Positions 25,851-34,689 of a stretch of DNA of 64,000 nt are shown piece after piece. Source of the DNA: an uncultured Bacteroidales bacterium. GTDB lineage: Bacteria; Bacteroidota; Bacteroidia; Bacteroidales; P3. Location of the stretch: positions 44,304 to 108,303 of the forward strand of contig OMXC01000004.1 in assembly GCA_900314925.1 (NCBI GenBank), read 5' to 3'. The notes beneath the pieces were generated by a model. It ran no database searches and had not been told where the DNA came from. It saw only the letters and a list, made by a program, of their open reading frames with translations. A program made the position numbers and the translations under genes. Each line of letters opens with the position of its first letter. Position 1 is the first letter of the stretch.

Positions 25851-27695
25851 TCAATCGTTGTAGAGCTTGATGATGAGCTTGAACTCGGGGTCGTCCCAGT
25901 ACTCCTTGAACTCGGTGTCCACGGCGGCCTTGCGTTTGTACTCGTAGTTGTCGTCTATCGACGCCTTGAGGCTCTTCAGGCAGTTGGTCTTGTCTCCCAG
26001 ACGGGCATAGCATACAGCGCGCAGATACTTGACATCGGCGTTCTGGTCGAGGCAGCAGTCGAGCGTGCGCACCGCCGTGCCGGTCTCGTCGTTCATCAGC
26101 TGGGCGAAGGCAAGGTTGTAGGTGCAGGGATTGCCCTTCATGGCCTTCTGGGCCTCGCTGTAGTTGCCGCGCTTGAGGTTGAGTATCGGGATGTTGGCGT
26201 CGGCGTCATTGCTGCCCTGACGCTTGGCCTCCTCGAAGTAGTACTTGGCAAGGGCGTAGTCCTTCTTGGCGAGGAAGAGCAGACCGGTGTTGTTGAGCAC
26301 ATCGGGGTTGTGGGGGTTCATGTCGCGGGCCACGTTGAGGTAACGCTCGGCCTCGTCATAGTCTTCAAGATAGAAGGCCACGGCGCCGGCGTTGTTCCAG
26401 GCGCCCCACTCGGAGCTGTGGTTCTCGGTAGCCCACTTGTAGTATTTGAGCTTGGTGTCATAGTTGTAGTTGATGTAGGCGGCATACATCAGCTCGTCGA
26501 AGCTGAGCTTCTCGGGCTTGGTGGACGCCAGCTTGGCCAGTTCGGCGTCGGTCTTGCGGGCCTCGCTGTAGTAGAGGGCTATCTGGGCACGGCGCAGGCT
26601 GGGGAAAATCTCGTCGTTGAGCTCGCCGTAGACCTCGGCCATGTTGCGTATCATCTGCTCGCGCTTCACCACGTTCTGCTGCGTCTCCACGATGTTGATG
26701 ATGGCGTGCTTGTCCTGTATGTCGCTTGCCTCCACCATGACCACGAAGTGCACCCAGTCCTCGCCGGCGGCGCGGGTGGTGATGACCAGCTTCTTCAGCT
26801 GCTCGTACTTGTAGTAGTCCACATCCTGGGGTTTCACCTTGGCGCGGCGGGCCATGACGGTCAGCACTTCGTCAAGAATCTTCCTGAGCTGCGCCGTGGC
26901 GACGTCGGCACGGTTCTTGGACACACCGACGTTGTCGGCCTCCTCGCCCTCGGGCGACGCCCAGCCGGTGATGCTTATCTGCTTGGGCAGACCCTGCTCG
27001 AGCATGATGCGCTTCAGCTGCAGGAGGCTGTTGTAGGAGTCGAACTTCTGGTTCATCGAGAAGTTCCAGTCAAGCTCCGACGTGCCGTTGAGGAAGTAAA
27101 TGTCGGCGGTCTCCACGATGCCCTGCGTCTTGTTGTAGTTGATGGGCGAAATGGAAATGTTGCCCTTGATGTCGATCATCGACGAGGTGTTGTTGACACC
27201 GTCGGAGATGAGCACCGGCGAGAACTCCTTGCCGCTGTTGTCGCGCAGAATGTCCTCGGCGAAACGGGCATCCTCGTTGGTGCGGCGCGACTTGTAGCCA
27301 ACCGGGGTCAGCGTCACACGGCCTGTCTCCATGCCGGGCTTGAAGTCGAACATGTCGCTGTAGGTGAAGCGGCCACCCTTCTCGTAGTTGATGATGGTGC
27401 CGTCGCCGTCAACCTTCTCGCCCTTGAGGGTCATGGGCTCCAGCGGTATGTTGCCGCCCTCCCACGAGAAGACCGGCTGGATGAACATCACGCAGCCCTT
27501 GTCGAAATATTTCTGCGGAATCTGGCCGGTGAACTTCACCACCACCTTCTCGTCCATGGTCTCCACAGGATTGGGGTTGGCCTGATAGCGTACCTTATTG
27601 GAGTTCGATTTCATTTTCGACAGCCCGTTGCAGCCGGTAAGCAGCACCGACACAAGAGCCATTACAAAAAGAGTTCTTCTCATTGTATGTTGCAT
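25851..27695 (-). CDS. Lipoprotein with OmpA-like and TPR domains
   Basis: The 614-aa protein has a signal peptide with lipobox LLTGC. A beta-rich N-terminal part is followed near residues 200-270 by a segment (FDSYNSLLQLKRIML, SITGWASPEGEE, NRADVATAQLRKIL) that fits OmpA-family peptidoglycan-binding folds. The C-terminal 200 residues contain TPR units (NNAGAVAFYLEDYDEAERYL, NNTGLLFLAKKDYALAKYYF). It probably sits in the outer membrane and touches the cell wall. A second ATG 12 bases downstream is an equally good start. Promoter TATATTTG at 27770-27777. Confidence 0.75.
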   Translation of the reverse strand: MQHTMRRTLFVMALVSVLLTGCNGLSKMKSNSNKVRYQANPNPVETMDEKVVVKFTGQIPQKYFDKGCVMFIQPVFSWEGGNIPLEPMTLKGEKVDGDGTIINYEKGGRFTYSDMFDFKPGMETGRVTLTPVGYKSRRTNEDARFAEDILRDNSGKEFSPVLISDGVNNTSSMIDIKGNISISPINYNKTQGIVETADIYFLNGTSELDWNFSMNQKFDSYNSLLQLKRIMLEQGLPKQISITGWASPEGEEADNVGVSKNRADVATAQLRKILDEVLTVMARRAKVKPQDVDYYKYEQLKKLVITTRAAGEDWVHFVVMVEASDIQDKHAIINIVETQQNVVKREQMIRNMAEVYGELNDEIFPSLRRAQIALYYSEARKTDAELAKLASTKPEKLSFDELMYAAYINYNYDTKLKYYKWATENHSSEWGAWNNAGAVAFYLEDYDEAERYLNVARDMNPHNPDVLNNTGLLFLAKKDYALAKYYFEEAKRQGSNDADANIPILNLKRGNYSEAQKAMKGNPCTYNLAFAQLMNDETGTAVRTLDCCLDQNADVKYLRAVCYARLGDKTNCLKSLKASIDDNYEYKRKAAVDTEFKEYWDDPEFKLIIKLYND

Positions 27696-27769
27696 TCTTT
27701 GTTTTACTTACACATTTACAGCGCCATAGACGCATTGCACACCTTCTTCAAGGTGTAATTAATAACGTG

Positions 27770-27777
27770 CAAATATA
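27770..27777 (-). promoter_or_regulatory. Promoter -7 box for the OmpA/TPR lipoprotein operon
   Basis: The minus strand reads TATATTTG, 75 bases before the lipoprotein start. Confidence 0.65.
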
Positions 27778-27830
27778 GCCATTTATTTTGGACTGGCAAA
27801 AAAAAACTGCATTTTTTCCCGCCATCCTCT

Positions 27831-27940
27831 TCGGAGTCCCTTCGGCCCCCCTTCGGCCCCTCCTCGGCCATCCTACGGCCTTCCACTGAAGAACGGCCGA
27901 AGGGGGTCCGTAGAGGGTCCGTAGGGGCTCCATAGAAAAC
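27831..27940. repeat. Ten-unit 11-bp array with inverted symmetry
   Basis: Exactly ten 11-mers: TCGGAGTCCCT, TCGGCCCCCCT, TCGGCCCCTCC, TCGGCCATCCT, ACGGCCTTCCA, CTGAAGAACGG, CCGAAGGGGGT, CCGTAGAGGGT, CCGTAGGGGCT, CCATAGAAAAC. The first five are of WCGG type, the last five of the complementary CYGWAG type. It lies between the nuclease stop and the lipoprotein promoter. Confidence 0.88.
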
Positions 27941-27990
27941 GCCTTCTGCCGCGACATCTGCCGCACAGAGGCCAATAGCAAGGCAACCAG

Positions 27991-30792
27991 TTAGTTATAT
28001 TCATAAACCTGCGCCGAGGGGCAGAAGCCCTTGGCCGGACACAATCCGCAGCTTGACGGACGCGCTGGGGGCGCGAAGGGGATGGTGGGATCCATGAGCT
28101 CGGCGATGGTGGCGGCGAGGCGGTCGTTGAACATGGTGAGGTCGTCGGCGCCAATCTCAGTCCGTCCGTCGATGGTGGCCAAGCGCACATCGGAGCGCAG
28201 CGAACGCAGGGGGTATATGCCCGCCTGCAGGGGCTCGCCGAGCGAGTGGGCTTTGCTGTACAGGAGGGCATAGCACATGAGTTGCAGCCACTTGCCAGGC
28301 ATGGCATCCCCTTTTTTTAGTTTGTCGGTCATGACGGATATGTCACTGTCTTTCACCGCGCCGGTCTTATAGTCGATGACACGCAGGCGACCGTTGAAGC
28401 GGTCGATACGGTCCACCACACCCCCGAGATTGACGCCATCGGCCAGCGGCATGGTGACATTCTGTTCAAGAGCCACAATCTCAATACGCGCCCCGCCACT
28501 GATGAGCGCAATCTCTTTGCCCAGCATGTGCCGCAACTGGCTTTCGGCCACGGAATAGAGGAAACGGTTGCGGCCATCGGTGGGGCGGCCGTGGCGATAG
28601 TAACTGCCGAAGGCATCGTTCATGAGGGTCTTGATGTTGGCAAGGGCGTCGCTCAGACCTTTCGGGTCCACCCGGTTGCCAATGTATGGGGTGTATATAT
28701 CCTGCAGAACTTTGTGCACACAGGTGCCGAACTGCTTTGCGTCTAGGCTGTCGTCAAGGCTTTCGTCGCGCAGGCCCACAATGTACCTGTAATAATAGCG
28801 CATCGGGCAGCCGATGTATTCGTTGAGGGCCGACGGCGAGAAGCCCTTGGCGGCGATTTTGGCGAGATTCTGCATGACGTCTTCGTCTTTGGCGGCCGAG
28901 ACGGGAAGCGTGGACACATGCAGTGAGGGCGGTATCTCGACAACACTGTCGTCGACCTTGACGTGATCCGGGAAGCGGCTGGCGAGCTCGAAGCGCACCT
29001 GCTTCAGAAAGCGGCTTTCCTCGCCCTTGCCCATGCCCGACGTCTCGGAGCTATAGAGCAGGTACACCTCTTCAGCACGTTGCAGCAGGCGGTAGAAGTT
29101 GTATGCGTAGACGGAATCTTTCTCCTCGTAGGTGGGCAGGTGGAAGTGGCGCTGCAACTCGAAGGGGATGAGCGTGGCCTGGCCGCGGCCAGCGGGGATG
29201 ACGCCTTCGTTGGCCGAGAGGAGTATGACGCGGCGGAAGTCGAGGTTGCGGGTCTCGAGCACACCGAGTATCTGCAATCCCGACAGGGGCTGGCCGAGGA
29301 AGGCTATGCTGTGGCGCTGCGCTATGCGGGTGTATACTTTTTCGAGGGTTACGAGGTCGTCAATGAGGTGATATTCTGACTGGAGCTGGTCGAAGTAGTC
29401 GAGGATTTCGGCCAGGCCGCCGAGGGCCTGTTTCTCCTTTTTGTTGTTCTCCACGACGTCTCCGGCCACCAGGGCTTCCGCCAGACGGCGCAGTATGGCG
29501 AGGACCTCGTCGGGGGTTGGCACCGCAGCGGGGAAAAGGAAATCGAGCTTGTCGGTGCCGAGCATGGCAGAGACCTCGGCTGCCGTGGAGCGTATGCTGT
29601 TCTCGCGGCGCAGATAGTCGGCCGTGCTCTGGCGCAGGTCTTTGCGGCCCACAAGGCGGCCAATGAGGTGGTTGCCCAGCACCTCGACGAGGTCGATGTG
29701 GTAGTAGCCGGACGCGTTGGCCTGACGGTAGAGGGCCAGCAGACGCAGGACGAGGGCGTATATGCCGCTGTCGGCAAAGGGATAGCCCATGGTGACGTTG
29801 ACATGGTATTCCTTATCGACGGCAGGCAGGGCGCCGAGGGTGGGGATGAGGAGGCTCTCGTCGGCAAGAACGATGGCTGTGCTTTCGGGGTCGGCGAGCC
29901 AGTCGTCATGGTCGGTAAGCAGCTGACCGACATACTTGCACTGCAGGACCGCCTCCGGACACTCGACGATGTGCACCGTCTTGGTGCCCTGGCTGAAGAG
30001 CGAGGGCCCGTGGGGGATTATCTCAGGAAAGTCTTTGTCGTGGACATGCAGGAAACGGCCAGCCTCCTGTGTGCGGTCGGCATAGTAGTAGGTGTCGGCG
30101 TCGGTCAGCAGCGTGCCTGTGCCGCGCCGCACATATTCCGCTATGATGCGCCTCTCGCACTCTGACAGGGCGTTGAAGCCGACGAAGTAGATGGCCTCGT
30201 AGGGACAGCCGTCGGCAAGGGTGGTGATATTCTCGGCCACATGGCGGTAGGCCATGCCGCCATAAGCCTCTCCACGTTCGGCAAGGGCGGCACGCAGCTT
30301 CGTGTAGTACTCGAAGAGCGAATGGTAGAACTCCAGGTAGTTGCGCTGGAAGGGGCTCATGTCGGGGTTCTCCACATCCCACTCAAGGATGTCTTTTATG
30401 TCGTGCAGGTTGACGAAGAGCTGGCGTGCGTCGACGCAATAGCGGTCTATCTCGGAGAAGTCGGAGAGCATCATGTCGCCGAAAGCGATGAAGTCCTCAA
30501 AGGTCTGGTACTTGCGGTCGTCGCCGCCGATTGCCATGTGTATCCGGTAAAGCTGGAAGAGGAGGAACTCGTTGGGGACAATCTTGAGGCCGCCGAGCTG
30601 GGCCACGAGGTCGTCTATGACGGTTATCTGCGGCAGGAAGAATGCGGCACCGCTCTCGGCGGAGATCTGCTCGAAAGCTCGGCGGAGGAAAAGCTCGGAG
30701 CGGTGGTTGTTGAAGACGACGAGGACCCGGTCGGTGTCGCGGGGGTGCTCACGCTGTATGCGCGAGGCTACCTGTTTGAGAAATGTATCCAT
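27991..30792 (-). CDS. AddB-like PD-(D/E)XK nuclease family protein
   Basis: The 933-aa protein looks like the inactivated-helicase plus nuclease subunit of an AddAB-type complex. The C-terminal domain has ALNEYIGCPMRYYYRYIVGL, GGVVDRIDRFNGR and RVIDYKTGA (the nuclease Asp and Lys), and ends with SCGLCPAKGFCPSA, so with the earlier Cys it can hold the 4Fe-4S cluster known in AddB. No complete Walker A was seen at the N-terminus. It overlaps the preceding nucleotidyltransferase gene by 25 bases. Its AddA partner is not in the window. Confidence 0.8.
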   Translation of the reverse strand: MDTFLKQVASRIQREHPRDTDRVLVVFNNHRSELFLRRAFEQISAESGAAFFLPQITVIDDLVAQLGGLKIVPNEFLLFQLYRIHMAIGGDDRKYQTFEDFIAFGDMMLSDFSEIDRYCVDARQLFVNLHDIKDILEWDVENPDMSPFQRNYLEFYHSLFEYYTKLRAALAERGEAYGGMAYRHVAENITTLADGCPYEAIYFVGFNALSECERRIIAEYVRRGTGTLLTDADTYYYADRTQEAGRFLHVHDKDFPEIIPHGPSLFSQGTKTVHIVECPEAVLQCKYVGQLLTDHDDWLADPESTAIVLADESLLIPTLGALPAVDKEYHVNVTMGYPFADSGIYALVLRLLALYRQANASGYYHIDLVEVLGNHLIGRLVGRKDLRQSTADYLRRENSIRSTAAEVSAMLGTDKLDFLFPAAVPTPDEVLAILRRLAEALVAGDVVENNKKEKQALGGLAEILDYFDQLQSEYHLIDDLVTLEKVYTRIAQRHSIAFLGQPLSGLQILGVLETRNLDFRRVILLSANEGVIPAGRGQATLIPFELQRHFHLPTYEEKDSVYAYNFYRLLQRAEEVYLLYSSETSGMGKGEESRFLKQVRFELASRFPDHVKVDDSVVEIPPSLHVSTLPVSAAKDEDVMQNLAKIAAKGFSPSALNEYIGCPMRYYYRYIVGLRDESLDDSLDAKQFGTCVHKVLQDIYTPYIGNRVDPKGLSDALANIKTLMNDAFGSYYRHGRPTDGRNRFLYSVAESQLRHMLGKEIALISGGARIEIVALEQNVTMPLADGVNLGGVVDRIDRFNGRLRVIDYKTGAVKDSDISVMTDKLKKGDAMPGKWLQLMCYALLYSKAHSLGEPLQAGIYPLRSLRSDVRLATIDGRTEIGADDLTMFNDRLAATIAELMDPTIPFAPPARPSSCGLCPAKGFCPSAQVYEYN

Positions 30793-31451
30793 TGCTTTGC
30801 CTTTTCAAGGGTATCTGGCTTGCCAACGTCCAGCCAGTGATCGGCAGAATGGAGATAGCAGCCTATGCGGTGATTGTGTCCCAGACGTATGTATTCGTCA
30901 ATGATGGGGTATGGATGGTCGGCTGCGGGCAGCATGGCAAACAGTTCAGGACTTACGACGGAGACTCCGCTGAAAGCAAGTCCTTCCGCGGCACGTCCTA
31001 CAAGCGACCCGTCGGCACTGAACTCAAGGTAGCGCTTGGTCTCGCGACGGCTGACGCAGAGAGTGACGAGGTTGCCGTCGCGACGGTGCGCTGACTCTAC
31101 GTCTTGCAAGTCTATGCAGGAAAAGACATCGACATTGTGCACAAGCACATTCTCACGACCGGAGAAGAGGTGCGCCGCATGTTTGAGGCCACCGCCGGTG
31201 TCGAGAAGCTGGGCGCTCTCGTCGCTTATATCTATGGTGCATTGCCACTGGCGGCTGCGGACAAAGTCGACCACCATGTCGGCAAAGTGGTGTACATTGA
31301 CGACAAGGTGGTCTATGCCTGCAGCCTGAAGCTTTTCTATTGCGTGCTGCAACAATGTCTTGCCGCACACCTCTACAAGTGCCTTTGGGCGGTCGTTGGT
31401 AAGCGGACGCAGCCGCGTGCCATATCCAGCGGCAAGAATGAAGCCTTCCAT
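30768..31451 (-). CDS. Sugar-phosphate nucleotidyltransferase
   Basis: The 227-aa protein opens with the NTP-transferase signature LAAGYGTRLRPLTNDRPKAL (residues 6-25), followed by LLDTGGGLKHA and VHNVDVF with the metal Asp. The size and the late segment SADHWLDVGKPDTLEKA fit the MurU/HddC-like group that activates a hexosamine or heptose 1-phosphate. Its start codon follows the glmS stop directly (TAAATG), so it is likely to work on an amino sugar, perhaps in cell wall recycling, but this is inference. Confidence 0.82.
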   Translation of the reverse strand: MEGFILAAGYGTRLRPLTNDRPKALVEVCGKTLLQHAIEKLQAAGIDHLVVNVHHFADMVVDFVRSRQWQCTIDISDESAQLLDTGGGLKHAAHLFSGRENVLVHNVDVFSCIDLQDVESAHRRDGNLVTLCVSRRETKRYLEFSADGSLVGRAAEGLAFSGVSVVSPELFAMLPAADHPYPIIDEYIRLGHNHRIGCYLHSADHWLDVGKPDTLEKAKQWIHFSNR

Positions 31452-33311
31452 TTACTCGACGGTTACGCTCTTGGCGAGGTTGCGCGGCTGGTCTACGTTG
31501 CGGCCCTTGGCGGTGGCGATATAGTAGGCCAGCAGCTGCAGCGGGATGACCGACAGCATAGGCACGAAGCAGTCTCGTGTGTCGGGGATGGTGAAGACAT
31601 AGTCACTCATGTTCTTCACTGTTACGTCGCCTTCGGTGACCACACTTATTATCTTACCCTTGCGGGACTTGATCTCCTGGATATTGCTGACGATTTTGTC
31701 GTACATGCCACGTTTGGGGGCGATGAAGACGACGGGCATTTCCTCGTCGACGAGGGCTATGGGGCCGTGCTTCATCTCGGCAGCCGGGTAACCTTCGGCG
31801 TGGAGGTAGCTGATCTCCTTCAGCTTCAACGCACCTTCGAGGGCCACGGGGTAATTGTAGCCACGGCCGAGGAAGATAAAGTTGCGGCAGTAGGTAAACA
31901 TCTGTGCAAACTGGTCGATGTTCTTGTTGTTCTCCAGCGTCCACTGCATTTTGTCGGGAATCTTGTAGAGCTCCTCGACGAGCATGTGGTACATCTCGTC
32001 GCTGAGAGAGTGTTTTTCCTTGGCAATGGCCAGGCCCAGCAAGCAGAGCGTGATTACCTGGCCCGTGAAAGCCTTGGTGGAGGCCACACCGATCTCGGGG
32101 CCCACATGCAAGTAGGTGCCGCTATGGGTGGCGCGTGCGATGCTGGAACCTATGACATTGCAGATACCGTAAAGGAAAGCACCCTTCTGCTCGGCCAGCT
32201 GGATGGCGGCCAACGTGTCGGCCGTCTCGCCGCTCTGCGACACGGCGATAACGATATCGTCAGGATAGATGACGGGGTTACGGTAGCGGAACTCGGAGGC
32301 GTACTCCACTTCCACGGGTATCTGTGCCGCTTCTTCGATAAAATACTTGCCGATGAGGGCCGAGTGCCACGATGTGCCACAGGCGCAGATGATGATGCGA
32401 CGGGCGTTGACAAACTTGTCGCGGTGCTCTATAATGCCACTCAGCGTGATATCCTTGCGTTTGGGGTGCAGGCGGCCCTTGATGCAGGTGCGCAGAGCGT
32501 TGGGCTGCTCCCATATCTCCTTGAGCATAAAGTGCGGGAAACCGCCCTTCTCCAACTCGTCAAGGCTGAGGCTGAGGGTGTGCATCTCGGGAGTCTGATG
32601 AACCTTCTGAAGGTTGACGATATCTATCTTGCCACTGCGGTCCATGTAGGCGATCTCTTCATCCTTGAGATAGATGACCTGCTTGGTGTATTCTACAATG
32701 GGGGTTGCATCGCTGCCGAGGTAAAACTCTTTCCGCCCGCGGGCATCGGTTCCGACGCCTATCACCAGCGGAGAGCCCTTGCGGGCACACACCAGCTGGT
32801 CGGGATGGTCTTTCTGCAGGATGGCTATGGCATAAGCGCCAATGACGTTCTTAAGGGCGCGCTGCACGGCAGTAAAAAGGTCGCATTTCTCTGTCTTCTG
32901 CGTGAATTCTATGAGCTGCACCAGCACCTCGGTATCGGTGTCGGAACAGAAGTCATAGCCCTCTTTCTCCAATTTTGCGCGGAGGGTCTTATAGTTCTCG
33001 ATGATGCCGTTATGCACCAGCGAGAGGTTCCTGCTTTGGCTGAGATGCGGATGGGCGTTGACAGTGTTGGGCTCGCCGTGGGTGGCCCAGCGGGTATGGG
33101 CTATACCGATGCTGCCGGTGGTGTCCTCGGCGGCACACTTCTCTTCCAAGGCCGACACTTTGCCGGTGGCCTTATACACGTTAAGGTCTCCCTTGTCGTT
33201 AATCATGCTCACGCCAGCCGAGTCATAGCCGCGATATTCCAGTCTATGAAGACCCTTTATCAGAATAGGGTAAGCTTCCTGCTCACCGATGTATCCTACA
33301 ATTCCACACAT
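31452..33311 (-). CDS. glmS: Glutamine-fructose-6-phosphate aminotransferase (isomerizing)
   Basis: The 619-aa protein starts MCGIVGYIG with the nucleophile Cys2, then HRLEYRGYDSAG, HTRWATHG, and two SIS domains (CGTSWHSALIGKYF, SQSGETADTLAA). It makes glucosamine-6-phosphate for peptidoglycan and lipid A. Promoter box TATTTTTG on the minus strand at 33347-33354. No glmS ribozyme was seen in the 90-base region before it. First gene of the operon glmS, nucleotidyltransferase, AddB-like. Confidence 0.97.
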   Translation of the reverse strand: MCGIVGYIGEQEAYPILIKGLHRLEYRGYDSAGVSMINDKGDLNVYKATGKVSALEEKCAAEDTTGSIGIAHTRWATHGEPNTVNAHPHLSQSRNLSLVHNGIIENYKTLRAKLEKEGYDFCSDTDTEVLVQLIEFTQKTEKCDLFTAVQRALKNVIGAYAIAILQKDHPDQLVCARKGSPLVIGVGTDARGRKEFYLGSDATPIVEYTKQVIYLKDEEIAYMDRSGKIDIVNLQKVHQTPEMHTLSLSLDELEKGGFPHFMLKEIWEQPNALRTCIKGRLHPKRKDITLSGIIEHRDKFVNARRIIICACGTSWHSALIGKYFIEEAAQIPVEVEYASEFRYRNPVIYPDDIVIAVSQSGETADTLAAIQLAEQKGAFLYGICNVIGSSIARATHSGTYLHVGPEIGVASTKAFTGQVITLCLLGLAIAKEKHSLSDEMYHMLVEELYKIPDKMQWTLENNKNIDQFAQMFTYCRNFIFLGRGYNYPVALEGALKLKEISYLHAEGYPAAEMKHGPIALVDEEMPVVFIAPKRGMYDKIVSNIQEIKSRKGKIISVVTEGDVTVKNMSDYVFTIPDTRDCFVPMLSVIPLQLLAYYIATAKGRNVDQPRNLAKSVTVE

Positions 33312-33346
33312 TTGCTATTATATTTTGGTGGTACTAAAATAATTTG

Positions 33347-33354
33347 CAAAAATA
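33347..33354 (-). promoter_or_regulatory. Promoter -7 box of glmS
   Basis: The minus strand reads TATTTTTG, 36 bases before the glmS start. Confidence 0.7.
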
Positions 33355-33398
33355 CAAAGATTATTTTAATTGACAAAATTATTTACTGTGGCGACAAA

Positions 33399-33422
33399 AA
33401 AAGCCCCACCGGATGGCGGGGC
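33399..33422 (-). terminator. Intrinsic terminator of ferritin
   Basis: GCCCC and GGGGC arms with a short GGAT-centred loop lie after the ferritin stop; the plus-strand A run gives the T tail on the minus strand. Confidence 0.75.
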
Positions 33423-33445
33423 TAATTATTCTGTCACAGAACGTT

Positions 33446-33961
33446 TCAGTCAAGCACCAGGCTCGGGGCGTTGTAGGTGCGGGCAGCGAGCTCCTGGTTG
33501 AGCATGTAGAGACTCTTGGCGTCGGTGCCGAAGAGCTCCATCTTGGTGATCATGTCGCGCGCGTTGGTCTCCTCCTCGCCCTGCTCCTTGACGAACCAGT
33601 CGAGGAACTGCATGGTGCGAAAGTCCTTCACCTTGTAGGCGGCATCATAGATGGTGTGGATGCTGGCGGTGACGTACTCCTCGTGCTCCAGTCCTGCCTT
33701 CAGCACGTCCATGTCTTTCTTGTATTTCTTGTCGGGCTTGGCGATGGCGTTGAGGGTGATGGGGCAGTCGTTGTTCTGCATGTACTTGTAGATGAGCATG
33801 GCGTGGTCACGCTCTTCCTGGGCCTGAATCATGTACCAATTGGCGAAGCCGTTGAGGCCGCGCTTGTCGAAGTAATTGTTCATGTCCAGATAGAGATAGG
33901 CGCTGTAGAGCTCCTTGTTGATCTGCTCGTTGAGCAGGTCGGAAACTTTCTTGTTGAGCAT
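33446..33961 (-). CDS. ftnA: Ferritin
   Basis: The 171-aa four-helix protein has the ferroxidase ligands expected for bacterial non-haem ferritin: NKELYSAYLYLDM (Glu), AQEERDHAMLIYKYM (Glu-Glu-x-x-His) and FVKEQGEEE. It oxidises and stores iron in a 24-mer in the cytosol. The rubredoxin gene lies 114 bases upstream in the same direction with octamer words in between, so the two may be one unit. Confidence 0.95.
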   Translation of the reverse strand: MLNKKVSDLLNEQINKELYSAYLYLDMNNYFDKRGLNGFANWYMIQAQEERDHAMLIYKYMQNNDCPITLNAIAKPDKKYKKDMDVLKAGLEHEEYVTASIHTIYDAAYKVKDFRTMQFLDWFVKEQGEEETNARDMITKMELFGTDAKSLYMLNQELAARTYNAPSLVLD

Positions 33962-33965
33962 AGTA

Positions 33966-34015
33966 TTAATATGTTAATTCGTTAATATGTTAATTCGTTA
34001 ATATGTTAATCTGTC
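33966..34015. repeat. Octamer array GTTAATNN between rubredoxin and ferritin genes
   Basis: Six octamers alternate GTTAATAT and GTTAATTC, ending in GTTAATCT and GTCAAG. A weaker word array (ACACATTA, ACACATTC type) continues at 34048-34072. Confidence 0.75.
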
Positions 34016-34075
34016 AAGATGCAATTGCGTCAGCACGACTAACGCGTTCACACATTAACACATTCCCACATTCTT

Positions 34076-34234
34076 TTATTGTTTTTCAAAATGAGTCTTA
34101 TCTACCGAGCAGAGGGGGCACACCCAGTCGGCGGGCAGGTCTTCAAACTTGGTGCCGGGAGCGATGCCGTTCTCTGGGTCACCCTTCGCGGGGTCATACT
34201 CATACCCGCAGACGTTGCAAACATACTTTTCCAT
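34076..34234 (-). CDS. Rubredoxin
   Basis: This 52-aa protein starts [15 protein letters not shown] and has iron ligands Cys6, Cys9, Cys39, Cys42 (VCPLC). It is a small cytosolic one-electron carrier that can feed flavodiiron proteins or rubrerythrin. Its promoter is TATCTTTG on the minus strand at 34265-34272. Confidence 0.95.
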   Translation of the reverse strand: MEKYVCNVCGYEYDPAKGDPENGIAPGTKFEDLPADWVCPLCSVDKTHFEKQ

Positions 34235-34264
34235 AATGGTTATTTTAGGTTAATATTTCGACTG

Positions 34265-34272
34265 CAAAGATA
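34265..34272 (-). promoter_or_regulatory. Promoter -7 box of rubredoxin
   Basis: The minus strand reads TATCTTTG, 31 bases before the start codon. Confidence 0.7.
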
Positions 34273-34615
34273 CGACTATTTTCTTATATGGCAAAATTAT
34301 TTTTCATACGGCGGCAAAACAAATGTGTATGCTTGTCGGCAGTGCTTTGATAATGATGACGTATTATTATATCTTCGATATAATAATCAACCCGTTATGC
34401 ATCACAAGAAACTCTATCGTAATTATATGGTAACCCTAGGGTAATTCTATGGTAACTCTAAGGTGGTAAAGCTGTGGTAGCCCTGCGGTAAGGCAATGAC
34501 AATACACTGGCGATACTGCCGACACAATACCTCCAACCACACACAAATCATGCCCATGATTCCCCCAAAACCCATGAGCATGATTTCAAAGATTTGCTTG
34601 CGCTGCAGACCATCA

Positions 34616-34669
34616 GTAGCATCGCGCCAAAGCGATGGCGGCGAGGGATTTGATGATGTGGTGTTGCAT
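34616..34669 (-). pseudogene. Orphan signal-peptide cassette (frameshifted)
   Basis: From ATG 34669 the frame reads MQHHIIKSLAAIAL, the same signal peptide as the three genes that follow upstream (35439, 35954, 37208), then a one-base deletion after GCGCC shifts the frame and a stop comes at once. No mature domain follows. It marks the end of the ECF operon. Confidence 0.75.
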
Positions 34670-34689
34670 ATTGAATATGTTTTAGTTCG

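Noticed and set aside
25092..27758. Very long open frame on the plus strand (about 890 codons) opposite pssA and the OmpA/TPR lipoprotein
   Set aside because: It is the antisense image of GC-rich coding sequence; the residue pattern (Val/Leu/Gly/His-rich, no domains) is typical of such frames, and it has no promoter.
33312..33398. glmS ribozyme upstream of glmS
   Set aside because: The leader is too short and AT-rich and has no ribozyme core; it holds only the promoter.
31104..33425. Open frame of about 770 codons opposite glmS
   Set aside because: Antisense of a clear essential gene, with no family resemblance.
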